DNA of 64,000 bases from Gentiana macrophylla (GCA_026214975.1 CM047806.1:76857491-76921490), one strand, 5' to 3'; numbered from the stretch's first letter, positions 33,505 to 44,899 are shown. Numbers and translations: made by a program. The notes: generated by a model from the sequence alone, not told the origin.

Positions 33505-34320
33505 GAATTCTACTCATATGTTTTCTCTCAAGCAGAAGCGAGACGAAACTGCACTGCAATATCTCAGGCGGTTCAATGAAGGATCGATGCAAGTGTGATG
33601 CATCTTTCGTGGTAGGGCTGTGAGAAGGAAAATTGTACGCCAAGCTAAGTAGCAGGCTCCCAACATCGATAGAAGAATGAATGGAGGTGGAATTCAAGTA
33701 TTGTCAAGGAGAGGAAGCCAACAGGCTGAAGCGAGAATTGGAGAGGTCAGAACGCAAGAAGGAAAGGGCCGATGACCTTTCTGATAAGAGAAGAAGATCA
33801 TCTAGAGATCGCATGCTTGGCTCAACCACGGTCCAGTCAGAGAGAAAAAGTGCCTTACAACATCAGGATTTCTCAACATCGAACAGGCCACGCGAACAAG
33901 TCCTCACGATCATGGAAAGGAAGGGGTTGGCGTGAACTCCCCCTCCATTGTGAAGTCCTCCAAAGAGGAGGGACCAGAGTAAATTCTGCACGTACCACAA
34001 GGACACTGGGCATGATCTGGACGGTTGTAGGGAGTTTCAAACTAATGTGGATGAGGCGATTGCTGAAGGAAAGTTAGACGAGGTCGTGGAGTGACATTAT
34101 TATGGCGAACAGCAGGGTCAGCGAGATTACCCGTGGAGGAATTTTAATTGAGAGTGTGACCGGCAAGACAAGCCTCAAAGAATAAGAGACCGGTCTCCAG
34201 AAGGAGACCGACAGATAGACAACTGCTTGATCAACACCATCAACCCTATCGTGGGTGGTCCTGGCAACACATACGGGGAAGTTGAAAGCCCTCACGCCCG
34301 ACCTAAAGGCTCACAGGATA
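33505..34320 (+). pseudogene. Gypsy gag fragment
   Basis: Starts within the capsid tail (LKQKRDETALQYLRRFNEGS-like reading at about 33,525). EEANRLKRELERSERKKERAD follows, then REQVLTIMERKGLA, matching EEANRLKREMKKGEGKKNRS and EQVLAIMERKGIA in the other element (41.6-41.9 kb). Frames change near 33,940 and 34,100. No complete zinc knuckle seen. Confidence 0.75.
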
Positions 34321-34329
34321 ACCAAGGAG

Positions 34330-34735
34330 GTCAGACCCCTATTCGGGAAGTAGGTTCAAGGCCTAGGGATCCACTCCCGTTTGCGTTGACACATGTAGCG
34401 CTGAAAACATTCTTTACTTTTCAGCATTTTCGTTAACGAATCTCAAAGAGTCCGAGCTGACTCCAGTCTCGGCACCGCTGTTTGGATTCGCCAGTCCCCC
34501 AGTTCAACCTATAGGAATGGTTCGGCTTGCAAAAATGTTTGGAAAGGAACCAGAGGGAAGGACTCTCATGGTTACTTTTGTCGTGGTCAAGGCCTCATCG
34601 GCATATAACATCATCTTGGGAAGACCCGCTCTAATCGACCTCCGAGCCGTGATCTCTCCGGCACACATCAGTTTGAAGTTTCCAACCGCTTACGGCTCTG
34701 TCAAAATCAAGGGAGATCTGGAGGTCGCCTGAAGC
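34330..34735 (+). pseudogene. Gypsy protease-region fragment
   Basis: The piece 34517-34732 reads MVRLAKMFGKEPEGRTL, then FVVVKASSAYNIILGRPALIDLRAV, where ILGRP is the conserved end of gypsy aspartic proteases. It is about 70% identical by eye to 42.5-42.75 kb. The DTGSS active-site segment is lost: sequence before it jumps from PRDPLPFALTHV to 'FTFQHFR'. Confidence 0.75.
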
Positions 34736-34739
34736 TGCT

Positions 34740-35016
34740 ACACAACACAAAAAAAAGCAAAGGAGTAGTCTTAGCTTGAACAGCCCAGCAAGTTTCTTTT
34801 ACCTGCTATTTTTCATTCCTGCATTTCCATTTATGCTCGTTTTTTCTCTGCTTTATTACCAGTCTTGGGTATTTGGTACTTTGTTGAATAATATTTGCTC
34901 TAGAAGCGCTTAATTTTCGATGTTGTCAATATACTTTTTCATCTTGTTTCGTAAGTCCATAAGGACCAGCTAACCACGCTCCCCAATATTAAAACTTTTA
35001 TGCAAGAATTCAGTCT
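34740..35016 (+). other. Non-coding gypsy sequence
   Basis: T-rich DNA after the protease stub, where pol would be expected. No motif seen. Confidence 0.4.
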
Positions 35017-35560
35017 GACCTGGACCCACTCGCCATGTTTTAAAAATGATAAGTCGGGCTAACCTGGACCAGCTCCTCCTAAATACTTTCATGCGAGAAG
35101 TCAGTCCGACCTGGCCCCGCTCGCCGTGCTTTAAAAATGAGAAGTTTGTCTAACCTGGCCCAGCTCGTCCTAAATACTTTCACATGAGAAGTCAGTCCGG
35201 CCTGGCCCTACGCGCCTTGCTTTGAAAAGGAGAAGTCGGTCTAACCTGGCCCAGCTCATCCTAAAAACTTTCACGTGTGAAGTCGGTCCGACCTGGCCCA
35301 GCTCGCCGTGCTTTAAAAATGAGAGTCTAACCTGGCCCAGCTCGTCCTAAATACTTTCATGTAAGAAGTCAGTCCGACCAGGCCCGCTCGCCGTGCTTTA
35401 AAAATGGGAAGTCAGTCTAACCTGGCCCAGTTCGTCCTAAAAAACGTTCATGCGAGAAGTCAATCCGACCTGGCCCGGCTCACCGTTATCTTACAAACGA
35501 CAAGTCAATCCATTCTGACCATACTCGACACAATAGAGGCCAGTCCGACTTGGCTCCTTT
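35011..35560. repeat. 91-bp tandem array in the gypsy remnant
   Basis: Units start at about 35011, 35102, 35193, 35284, 35370 and 35461 with 'cagtccgacctggccc'. Each unit has two similar halves of about 45 bp ('gctcgccgtgctttaaaaatgagaagt' and 'agctcgtcctaaatactttcatg' types). Confidence 0.9.
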
Positions 35561-35960
35561 AGTTGCGAGTTAAACACTAAACTGACCTAGTTTGTTCAGA
35601 CCTGTTATCTGACCTACAAATGTCCGAGCCCTGGGGTTGTCCTTATATGTACACAATCACACAAACACAAGTATGCCATCCAAAACCATAAGTTAAAGAA
35701 TAGCATATTGGGGGGCAACATACCTCATCATCAATTGAGTGAAAATTACTCAATAAAGAAAATGCATTAACAAAAATGCATTTTTCATTATCAAGAAAAG
35801 TTACAGTACAACTTCTCTAAGAAAAATGAAAGGATCCCTAAGCTCTAGGAGTCTGGAGTCGGATTTTTCAGCGGCTCAAAAGGATGTACCGAGCTGGAGG
35901 CAGCAGCAGGCTGGGGGAGTACTTGGACACAATATCCACCCCCTTCTTGAAAGCCTTCAC

Positions 35961-37675
35961 TCAGTCATCATATACCCGGCTCATCCCGGGCTTGTAGTGA
36001 ACCTTCTTAGGAAGATCATCCACAACAAGGGCAGGACACTGGAGCATGGCCTCGTCCACACCTTGGGTGTAACTAGGGTTTAGGACAGGAGTGAGGAGCA
36101 TCCTCAGATCCTGATCGAAGTTCCGCGAGGCCTTGTACTCCGGGACAGCTTCGGCACACCGAGCTAGGATTGTAGCTTCCATCTCGGCCACCTTCGCTTG
36201 GAGATCGGCGACAGCCTGCTCCTTCCCCCTCTTCTCTTCAGCAAGCTCTCTAGATAAAGACTTCAGCTCAGCCTCCTGAGCCAAGAGTTGAGCTTCAAGA
36301 GTCTTCATCTCCATATCATTGAGCTTGGCGGCCGCCTTAAGCTCCTCTCGTGCTTACCTCAGCTCGGCAATCTTGTTTTTCTGGTCGGCTGAGTCCACAG
36401 AGGCATTTCCCAGTCTCCGTAAAACCTTGTGACTAACCAAGGTTCCCTGCACAATCAAATAAAGAAGGTTATTAGGGCCTTAAAAACTTAGCCTTAAAAT
36501 AGGAAGAAATAAGGACTAAGACTACTTACAAACTCTATGGATTTGAAACCGGCAGTAGCCAGCTCATCGTCAGATATATTGGCGAGTTGATGGTGCTCAT
36601 AAGTACCTTCCTCTTGAGGACCAGATTGGTTCTGATCTCCTCCTGGAGCCCTCGATTTTCTCTTCTTCTTCTCTTTGAGGGGACGCGACCGGCCTAGACC
36701 GCCCCTTCTTCCCGAGGGACAGGTCCCTATCCTTTGTCTTCTCCAGAGGATCCAGATTAGCTTTCCCCGGAAGAGGGATAGATGATGAGGTGCTTGCCAT
36801 GGCAGCATCCACATGATGATCCTCTTTCACCATGTTCCCGGCAGAGAGGGTCGGTTCAGGTTGGTGAACCACGGCTTCACCCACGGCTCCCGCCAAAAGA
36901 TCAGCAAAATCAGCCACTAAAAGCATGAGCAAAGTGTTAGTAAAAAGAAGCATAAACATCACAATAAAAGTATGAAGGAAAAGACCTTACAAGGCTTCCA
37001 CTCAACCTCCTCAAACTCCTGGTAAGGGGTGGGCCCTGCGTCCATTAACCGAGCTTCCCTAATCAGCTCGTCGTATAGGTCTTGCCACTCGATGGAATAT
37101 CCAGATCTGTGGATCTTGTCCACTAGTTTGTCGTCCAGCTTAGGACACTCATCGTTATCCATCTCATCCGTATTACATCGGCTTAGCTCGAGGTGATCAT
37201 CATGTCTGGTAAAGAAGAATCGCTCATTCCATCTCTTGAAGAAATCTTTGCCTTTAAGGATGATGGGTACGTCACCAGAACGCCCTGTCCTCCGGGAAAA
37301 ATAATACATGTGGGGGTGGTCCTTCAACCCCACACCATGATAGAAATACCTAAACATCTTTACGGTGAACCTCATATTGATCAACCGGGACCACATACCA
37401 AACCCAATAATGGCCCTGACACCATTGGGGGCTTTCTGCGAAAGCCCTAACTCATAATAACGGAACACAGCGAGAAGTGCAGGGCAAAAGGGCAGTCTTA
37501 GACCAACCTCAAAATACTCCGTATGAACGATACAAAACCCCTCCGGCGGGTTCGGGGCAAATAGGTACGGCTCTGAGGGTAACATCGGGGCGTACATTTC
37601 CCTGCTAATCCCATATATATCATGTAATACCCTACTCCCGACCCCTAGGTCCACTGGGGTCATTCTAGGAGAGGC
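35961..37675 (-). pseudogene. Antisense gene of the gypsy remnant (Transposase_28-like, coiled coil)
   Basis: Opposite to gag. Exon 1 (about 37675-36991) has PPEGFCIVHTEYFEVGLRLP, APNGVRAIIGFGMWSRL and FYHGVGLKDHPHMYYFS, resembling the plant 'putative gypsy type transposon' family. A GTAAGG donor at 36990 and TTTTAG acceptor at 36917 bound a 74-bp gap. Exon 2 (36916-36530) is charged, with KEKKKRKSR. GTAAGT at 36529 and TGCAG at 36447 bound an 83-bp gap. Exon 3 (36446-35961) is a coiled coil (EAQLLAQEAELKSLSRELAEE) and then EYKASRNFDQDLRMLLTPVL. One TAA and a frame change break it. Function unknown. The other gypsy element has the same arrangement. Confidence 0.75.
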
Positions 37676-39051
37676 TGTGAAGCTCTCGCCGCGACTTCAA
37701 TAAATAGACTACAGTTCCCAAAAATATTCCAATACATCCACAATTTACAGTTTTGCAAAATCACTAACTATTTCCATTACAACATTTCATCAAACAAATT
37801 TTCAAAAAAGTCATAACTAACTAACTTAACTTGCGCAGTCCGATCCATAACATTAATTTCTTTTTCCTCAAATCTCGATCAATATCCTCTCCAATAATCT
37901 CCGCTCCCCATCTATCAACAACCTGTATATATTTATCTATAAAAGAAAAGAAAAAAAAAGAAACATAAGAAAACGAGTTGTCAGCAAAGGGCTGGTATGA
38001 GCCGTTTGTGAGAGTGTTATATATATTATATTTATAATATTAAAATTTACAAAAGAGAATCATTATCTTGAACAACTGTAAAAAAACAACGGAAGTCGTT
38101 TATTAACTGATTGAACAAATGGAAAGAACAATCTTTAATATTGAAGTGCACGAGCATTAAGAAAACATGTCAAGTTTATTTACAAGCACCAGCTTTGGCC
38201 GAGCCGATGAATCAAGTACCTCCCTAACACCATTTTTACGCAGAGATTTCAACCGCATTTCACGAGAACTAGCCATGCCTGACAACTCCGGCCGATTGTT
38301 AGGGAAAGGGAATCAACCTTCGCCGTGCAAACCTCCTACACAGTTCCAGCCAACCCTATCCATGCCCTAGGACCCACGCACCAACCGTCAGCCCTTGCTT
38401 TCCCGGCTGTAGCATGAATCTTCGGGGACAAGGTACCGTCCCCACTCTTACGAACGAGCACTCTAGCTACAATCGGAAAGACTCCGAGTCAAGAGGCCCC
38501 GAGACCAATGACCAGCCATTCTCCTAGAGCAATAACTCTAATCCCCCTAGCCATCAGTGTTTTGACACTTTCGTGTCACGAGCGAGCGAGTGAGTATTAT
38601 CCGTCAATTCCAAGTATCAGTTTTTATAGTTACATTAAAATTGTGCACCAGCTCAAAACAGTCAATCGTTTCAAATCAAATCGAATTACTTATTATTAAG
38701 AAACATGATTCGAAAATGATTTCTGAGTTTAAATCATCATCAATTCACATAGAGAAAATATTAAAAATATTTATAAAACACACTTTGCCTTTATATCAAA
38801 ATAAAATGAACTCACGTATGAACGCCTCGATAGTCGATCAGTCCCCGTTTATTTTATTCGTCCCTTATTGTTTCCTTGCCCCAATTTAAATTGACTTTCA
38901 TAGAGACAAAATGGATAAACTCCTTTGATACATTTTTCACGAAATTAATAAGAATGACCAATTGTTCCACTTGCCAAAACCTTTGTCACCGCAAAATGTA
39001 ATTGCTGCGCTTCCCATAGGTCATGTTACTAAATATTCCATTAGCAACATA
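37674..39051. other. Unassigned segment, possibly part of an LTR
   Basis: It begins TGTGAAGCTCTCGCCGCG exactly where gypsy homology ends, so on the minus strand it ends ...GAGCTTCACA, like an LTR end. No matching start or duplication was found. It has a small hairpin gacacTTTCgtgtc (about 38560) and otherwise AT-rich DNA. Frames here have no domain. Confidence 0.35.
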
Positions 39052-39056
39052 CTAAC

Positions 39057-40662
39057 TGATGATACCCGACCCGAACTGCGCCACGTGTTATCCTTGTGGG
39101 ACATGTAATAAATGATCAGTCCTCTAAGTATAGGGCATTAAGGGCCAGGAGCCCAGAAACATACCTAAGGGCAGGTCCCTTACCCCAGGTGGGAGATCGA
39201 CAGAAGTTCCTCCTCCAGGCACCACAGGTCGGATAAGGTCTAAAGAAGAGGAACTGCCCAGTTCGTCCATAGTAGCCTTGGGGGCTAAGCGCAGGACGCT
39301 CAGAGCAACCCGACTGTTATTCCACGTGTAAGATAACTGAACCTAGTTAAGGGAAGAATCCTTAGTCTTAATGACTGTGATATCAACATTAAATATGTCC
39401 ATAATTATCTCTAAACTAGTGGGGGCCACCGTGCGATGCACGGTGTGCCCTCACTTTTTTTATGCACCGATTATAGTTTTTATGTCTGCAATAAATTTAC
39501 TTTGGCAAAAATAAATAAGATATCAACCTACTTCAATGCTTAGAAAAGCATTTAAACCATCCTCTAGAGGTGACAATATGCACGCGTGTTGCAGCAAGAA
39601 AGGTTACATGTGGGGAAAAAATGCTGAAGATCAAAATGCACCTTCAAGCAAAAAAAGTCAAACCAGAGTTTTTGTGAACCAATAAAAACTACATAATAAC
39701 AAAATTAAAATTTCCCAAACTCGAATAAATGAATTGTTAGTCGTAGAATATTATTCATGTCAGACTTAACCCTAACTAATACTAATAAAAAGAAATAAAA
39801 AAGAAAAGGTTCGGAAGATTTTCATTTTCTTATCTTTTATCGAAGTAAATTTACCGAAGGATAAGTAAGATAAATGGGAGTTGGATCTCGTTTTTTATTT
39901 TTATGTATCTTTTATGTATCATAGATCGAATGAACATTTTCATTCCTTGTCTAATTTTTACAATATTTTATTTTCTAGTAGTTTTTGTGGCACCGTACCA
40001 AATCATACGACTTTGTTTTACTTAACCAAAGAATTACAAGATCGAAATGCACCTTCGCGTGCACAAAAGTCAAACCAAAGTTTCAAATTGTACCAATAGA
40101 AACTACATAATAACACAATTAAAATTTTCGAAACTCGAATCAGAGAATTGAATGCTTCAAATAAAAACCCTAGTGATAAACACGTTGATGTGATAACACC
40201 GTACCAAATCATACGACTTCGTTTTACCTAACCAAAAAAAGGGGGAAAAGACAAAATTTTTGGTATAGCGACGACCAAAATGTCGTTAAAGCCGGACGAC
40301 CAAAGCGTCGCAAAAAGCCGGACGGCCAAACATGCAAATTTAATATAGTATACTAACATATATGATTACATGGATTAATACGTGTATATCCTTAGGGAAT
40401 AATAATAAATCATAATACTGGCAGAGAAAGGAATTGGGGGCGAGATGCCACTTATATAAACAACACTAAGGAACTACGAAAGACTTGATTCCAATTCAAT
40501 TATTGGATACGTATGCAACTCAAGAGAAATAACTCAAGATCTCAGTCTAAAAACATAACAAACACGTCCCTCTTTCGTAAAAGTTAAGGTTCTAGGGTTT
40601 GAGATCTTTATCAGAAAGGGAATTGACCCACATTAATTCTTAGACGGTTTCCAGCATCGTCA
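39057..40662 (+). repeat. 5' LTR of the gypsy element
   Basis: Begins TGATGATACCCGACCC and ends ...AGCATCGTCA. It is about 656 bp after removing the Helitron. TATATAAA at 40453-40460 is the likely promoter. Confidence 0.92.
39416..40365 (-). mobile_element. Non-autonomous Helitron in the 5' LTR
   Basis: On the minus strand it starts TCATATATGTTAGTATAC and ends ...CCCCCACTAG, with the hairpin CACCGTGC-atc-GCACGGTG (plus strand 39427-39445) 7 bases from the CTAG. It lies between host A (39415) and T (40366), as Helitrons require. The 3' LTR shows the unoccupied site between 49662 and 49663. At 950 bp it has no coding. Internally a block around 39,630-39,740 ('cctt..agtcaaacca') recurs at 40,045-40,150, and 'accgtaccaaatcatacgac' occurs twice (about 39,993 and 40,199). 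Confidence 0.93.
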
Positions 40663-40663
40663 A

Positions 40664-40682
40664 TTGGCGCTAGAAGTAAGGC
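40664..40682 (+). promoter_or_regulatory. Primer binding site region of the gypsy element
   Basis: ttggcgctagaagtaagg starts two bases after the LTR. TGGCGC-type sites are usual in plant gypsy elements. The tRNA is not assigned. Confidence 0.6.
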
Positions 40683-40731
40683 CTCTTTTAGATAATCGAT
40701 TGAAGTAATCCAAGAATTCTTGTGAGCAACT

Positions 40732-42068
40732 ATGCCGCCAAAGAACACTGGCAAGCAAACTGCAGATCCTACAGATCCAACGCAGCAGGGTGGAGCATCG
40801 ACAACCACCCAAGGAGAAGGACATGCTACGGCTGCTCAGAAAAATGTAAACATTGTTGATGATCATCCTAATCCGGCCCTTCAAGACCCAGCCAACTAGG
40901 CGCTGATTGAAGCACTGGAGAATTTTGATAATACCACCATTAAGGCGATCTTGGATGGAAACCCTCAAAGAATGAGATCCTCCAGAGGTCTTAGAGACAA
41001 ATCTCCATCAACAAGTTCCTAAAAAGCCGGAGATCGTGGAATCAAGTGCTCACACTGAGTATGAAAATATGCGTCAACCTAAAAATACAGCTAACACCGA
41101 ACTGGACACTCTGCTCAGAAGACGATCAGTCGAACTGCTCTGTGCGTCACCCTTCACCAAGCACATCGACAACCACCCCCGACCAGTGGGGTTCAAATTC
41201 CTAAAATCAATTCTTATGATGGGTCCAAGGATCATTATGATCATATGCACTAGTACACCTCACATATGAATTTGTACAACGCTTCAGACGAGATGAAGTG
41301 TAAAGCCTTTCCTACACTGTTAACAGGAAGAGCTAGAGAGTGGTTCAACAAGATTCCTCCCAGGTCGATCTCTGACTTTGGGACCCTCACTCGGAAGTTC
41401 GTCCATGCCTTCATCACAGCTCATCCATTCCAGAGAAATCAGAATCACCTGTTAAATTTGAAGCAAAAGCATGATGAGTCCGTACTCACTTTATAAAGTG
41501 CTTCAACGAAGAATCCACACAGGTGCGGGATGCAGATGACTGACTGTTGGTCGCCTCTTTCGTGGCAGGTCTGTGAGAGGGACGGTTGCACGCAAATTTG
41601 AACAGCAAGCTCCCTCAAACAATGGAGGAATGCTTAGATGTGGCCTATATACATTGCCAGGGAGAAGAAGCCAATCGACTCAAAAGAGAGATGAAGAAGG
41701 GTGAAGGAAAGAAGAACAGGTCTGCAGATAAATCAGACAAGAAAAGGAAGTCTGTATGGAATAGAGTAACTGCACTGGTCTCAGATCGGTTGGGCAAGAA
41801 AGGAGCTCTATAGGACAGAGACTTCATCCCTTTGAATAGATCTCACGAACAGGTCCTCGCAATCATGGAAAGGAAAGGCATAGCCAAGGTCCCACCACCC
41901 ATGAGGGGGCGTAGAGAAAAGAGAGATCTCAATAAATTCTGCAAGTATCACCAACACGTAGGTCATGACTCAGAAAAGTGTCAAGATTTGATCAGAGACA
42001 TCGACACAGCAGTGATGGAGGGAAATCTTGATGAGGTCGTAGATCGGTCTCAGCAGGCTGAACTATAA
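40732..42068 (+). pseudogene. gag: Gypsy gag
   Basis: The first ATG (40732) opens MPPKNTGKQTADPTDPTQQGG. A TAG follows at about 40,898. The capsid core at 41266-41496 reads MKCKAFPTLLTGRAREWFNKIPPRSISDF, then FITAHPFQRNQNHLLNLKQKHDESV, the Retrotrans_gag domain. Next EEANRLKREMKKGEG and EQVLAIMERKGIA, then CKYHQHVGHDSEKCQDL (41,940-41,990), a C-x4-H-x4-H/C zinc-binding-like end. Stops and shifts at about 41,495, 41,812 and 42,068. It would form the particle core. Confidence 0.88.
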
Positions 42069-42167
42069 GGTCGGCATGATGTAAAACACCGAAATAGATA
42101 CCGTTATGGATATAACCGAAATGATTTTCAAAGAAGAATAGACCATTCACCAGATCCTGATGGTCAG

Positions 42168-42796
42168 ATGGATAACCACCCTCTGAACATGATCAACATG
42201 ATCTTAGGGGGACGAAACAGTACATGCAGATCTAAAGATACAGGCAGTAGTAGGTCTACTACCCCCACTCCAAGCAAAAGGCAAAGAATTTCGGGAGTGG
42301 TGATCTATGGCCCAAGAGATTCATTACCGCTGGTAATTAACAATGAGGGGCATGTGATAGAAGCAGTGATCAGCAAAAATCTGATCAGGCGAATATGTGT
42401 CGATACAGGCAGTTCCGTAAACGTACTTCGCTACAATACGTTTAGAGCTATGAAGTTGAAGACTTCGATTTGACCCCCGTGTCAGCTCCTATGTTCGGCT
42501 TCGCCGGACCTCTAGTCCACCCACTGGGTGTAATCAAACTCCCAACAACCTTTGGAGAAGGAACCAAGGGCAGGACCCTCAAGGTAGATTATGTGATCGT
42601 TAAAGCACCTTCAGCATACAACGTGATCATGGGAAGACCAGTGCTCATCGATCTCCGAGCATTAGAACCTCATGTTAGTATGAAGTTCCCAACAGGAGAA
42701 GGCTCCGTAGAGGTTAAAGGTGATGTAGAAACAGCCAGGAGCTGTTACACAGCGACGGTAAGTGGAAAAAATGATGGTTCAACACGTGAGCATTGA
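42168..42796 (+). pseudogene. Gypsy aspartic protease
   Basis: The catalytic motif is VDTGSSVNVLRYNTF (Asp codon at about 42,402), preceded by YGPRDSLPLVI and EAVISKNLIRRI. It continues in another frame: FGFAGPLVHPLGVIKLP, KVDYVIVKAPSAYNVIMGRPVLIDLRA. MGRP is the conserved C-terminal block. A TGA near 42,471 and a one-base shift lie between the two parts. It would cleave the gag-pol polyprotein. Confidence 0.9.
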
Positions 42797-42956
42797 AGAA
42801 ATACTCCATGAAGATGAAGAGAACTAGTCATCTGAGGATCAGATAGAGGCTATTCGTCTGTGGGACGAATAGGAAGACTCAACAGTTAGCTTGTGAGCAT
42901 GGATCCCAGCCTCACACAAGGAATCTCTGATAAACCTCTTAAAAGAATTCATAGAT

Positions 42957-43819
42957 GTGTTCGCCAGGAAAGCAGAGGATATGCCAGGATTATCTCCAGA
43001 ACTGGCAGTTCATAGGTTGAACATAGATCCGAATAGGAAACCTGTTCACCAAAAGAAAAGACATTTTGCCTCTGATCGCATTTCAGCAATCAAACAAGAA
43101 GTGACAAAGTTGTTGCAGGCCAACATAGTCAAGGATGTAATCCAGAATGGTTAGCGAACCCAGTACTGGCCAAGAAACCAGATGGGAGCTGGAGGATGTG
43201 TGTGGATTTCACATATCTCAACAAGGTATGTCCAAAAGATTGTTATGCCCTACCAAAGATTGATCGTCTGGTGGACTCAACGATGGGATTTGAAGTGTTT
43301 GCATTCTTAGATGCATACAAAGGCTATCCTCAGATCGTAATGGATCCGGAAGATGCAGAAAAGACTGCCTTTATAACAGAATTTGGGACGTACTGCTACG
43401 TCACTATGCCCTTTGGCTTGAAGAACGCAGGAGCAACTTATCAGAGGGCTGTAAATGCAATTTTGCCGAGCAGATCGGAAGATGTATGGAGGTGTATGTG
43501 GATGACCTCCTGATCAAGAGCAGGTCTCTTGATCAATACCTGAATGATGTCAGGGAAGTGTTTGGAGTTATAAGGAAAACTCAGATGAAACTCAACCCCA
43601 AAAAATGTATGTTTGGGGTCAAATCAGGAAAATTCCTAGGATACATGATATCCAAAGATGGAATTAGAGAAAATCCAGATAAAATTAATGCGCTGAAAAC
43701 TATGTCTCCGCCGAAAAACATCAAAGAAGTACAACGGTTAACGAGGCGAATAGCAGCTTTGAACAGGTTTCTATCCAGATCGGCACAACATGCCTTGCCA
43801 TTCTTTAAAATTTGGAGAA
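42957..43819 (+). pseudogene. Gypsy reverse transcriptase
   Basis: The upstream piece reads LAVHRLNIDPNRKPVHQKKRH and DRISAIKQEVTKLLQANIVKD. A TAG at about 43,153 interrupts. Then VDFTYLNKVCPKDCYALPKIDRLVD, FAFLDAYKGYPQI (catalytic Asp), TAFITEFGTYCYVTMPFGLKNAGATYQ. A one-base shift near 43,480 leads to EVYVDDLLIKS (YVDD at about 43,494) and NPKKCMFGVKSGKFLGYMIS. Motifs are complete and in order for gypsy RVT_1. Confidence 0.92.
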
Positions 43820-44320
43820 GAGCAAGTCCCTTCCAGTGGAATGAGGAAAGTCAGAAGGCCTTTGAAGAACTGAAATTGTACTTGGCCGAACTGCCCACCT
43901 TGATGGCTCCTCATGAAGGAGAACCCCTGTTCGTTTACTTGGCAGTATATGAAGAATCACTCAACACAGTACTGGTTAAAGAACAAGGCAGACAGCGGAT
44001 ACCGGTTTTGTTTGTGAGCAAAACACTCCACGGACCATAGGTCAGGTACTCAAATGTAGAGAAGTTGGCACTGGGATTAGTGAATGCCTCAAGGAAGTTA
44101 CGACCCTACTTCCAGGCACATCCGATTACAGTGATCACCGATCAGCCGTTACGACAAATCTTAGGAACACCAGAAACCTCAGGAAGGTTGGCGAAGTGAG
44201 TTGTCGAGATGGCAGAGTATGATATTGATTTTCGTCCCCGGACTGCCATCAAAGCTCAGGCTTTAGTGGACTTCCTGGCTAAAGGAATAGCTGTACTCCT
44301 AGAGGGTGATCAGCCAAAGC
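43820..44320 (+). pseudogene. Gypsy RNase H (first)
   Basis: FQWNEESQKAFEELKLYLAELPTL and LFVYLAVYEESLNTVLVKE, then VLFVSKTLHGP. A TAG at 44,038-44,040 interrupts YSNVEKLALGLVNASRKLRPYF, VITDQPLRQIL, VEMAEYDIDFRPR. This is the retroviral-type RNase H directly after the reverse transcriptase, here a degenerate form whose first Asp is replaced in VYLAVYEE. In dual-RNase H elements this domain acts as a tether. Confidence 0.85.
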
Positions 44321-44328
44321 ATGAAGAA

Positions 44329-44720
44329 TGTAAATGGAACTTGTATGTCGATGGTGCAAAAAGTAAAGTGGCGGCAGGAGCAGGTCTCCTGATCATTAGT
44401 CCAAAAGGAGAAGAGTTCCCGTACGCGTCAAGGTTCAATTTTAAAGCTACTAACAATCAAGCTGAATATGAAGCTCTAATCACTGGTCTCAAGTTGGCGA
44501 ACAAGATTGGGGCAAATAGTCTGCAAGTTTATAGCGATTCCCGACTCGTCGTAAACCACATAAACGGAGAATATGAGGCTAAAGATGAGCCCATGAAGAA
44601 GTACTTAACAGTGGCTCAAACTCTGCTAGATAAATTTCAACAGGTCCAGATCGACCAAATACCCCGAACAGAGAACAGAAGAGTAGATGCCCTATCAAAA
44701 TTGGCGTCAAACTTCCTATC
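44329..44720 (+). pseudogene. Gypsy second RNase H (archaeal-type)
   Basis: NLYVDGAKSKVAAGAGLLII, RFNFKATNNQAEYEALITGL, LQVYSDSRLVVNHINGEY, RRVDALSKLAS. Catalytic Asp (VDGA), Glu (AEYEA), Asp (SDSR) and Asp (VDALS) are all present and the domain is uninterrupted. Such an additional RNase H is characteristic of Tat-lineage elements. Confidence 0.9.
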
Positions 44721-44899
44721 AGAGAAAAAAAGTGTTGGTGGAGCTCTTAAAAGAGAGATGTTACGATCAGCAACTCGTCCAGCCGATCAGACAGACCAGT
44801 ACTTGGATGGACCTTATAGTGTCCTATCTCAAAGATAACATCTTACCTCAAGACAATGTTCAGGCTAGGAAGATGAAACTCTTAGCGACCAGATATTCT

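Larger units (their letters stand above)
33505..37673 (+). mobile_element. Remnant of a Ty3/gypsy Tat-like element
   Basis: Contains partial gag, protease-like region, a 91-bp tandem array and an antisense gene, all with counterparts in the complete element at 39-50 kb. Reverse transcriptase, RNase H, integrase and both LTRs are absent: the protease region passes straight to non-coding DNA at 34,740. It abuts LINE ORF1 at the left and unassigned DNA beginning TGTGAAGC at 37,674. Confidence 0.8.

Noticed and set aside
36494..36814. Two overlapping minus frames in antisense exon 2
   Set aside because: One frame is the continuation after a small shift. They are covered by the antisense gene entry and not listed separately.
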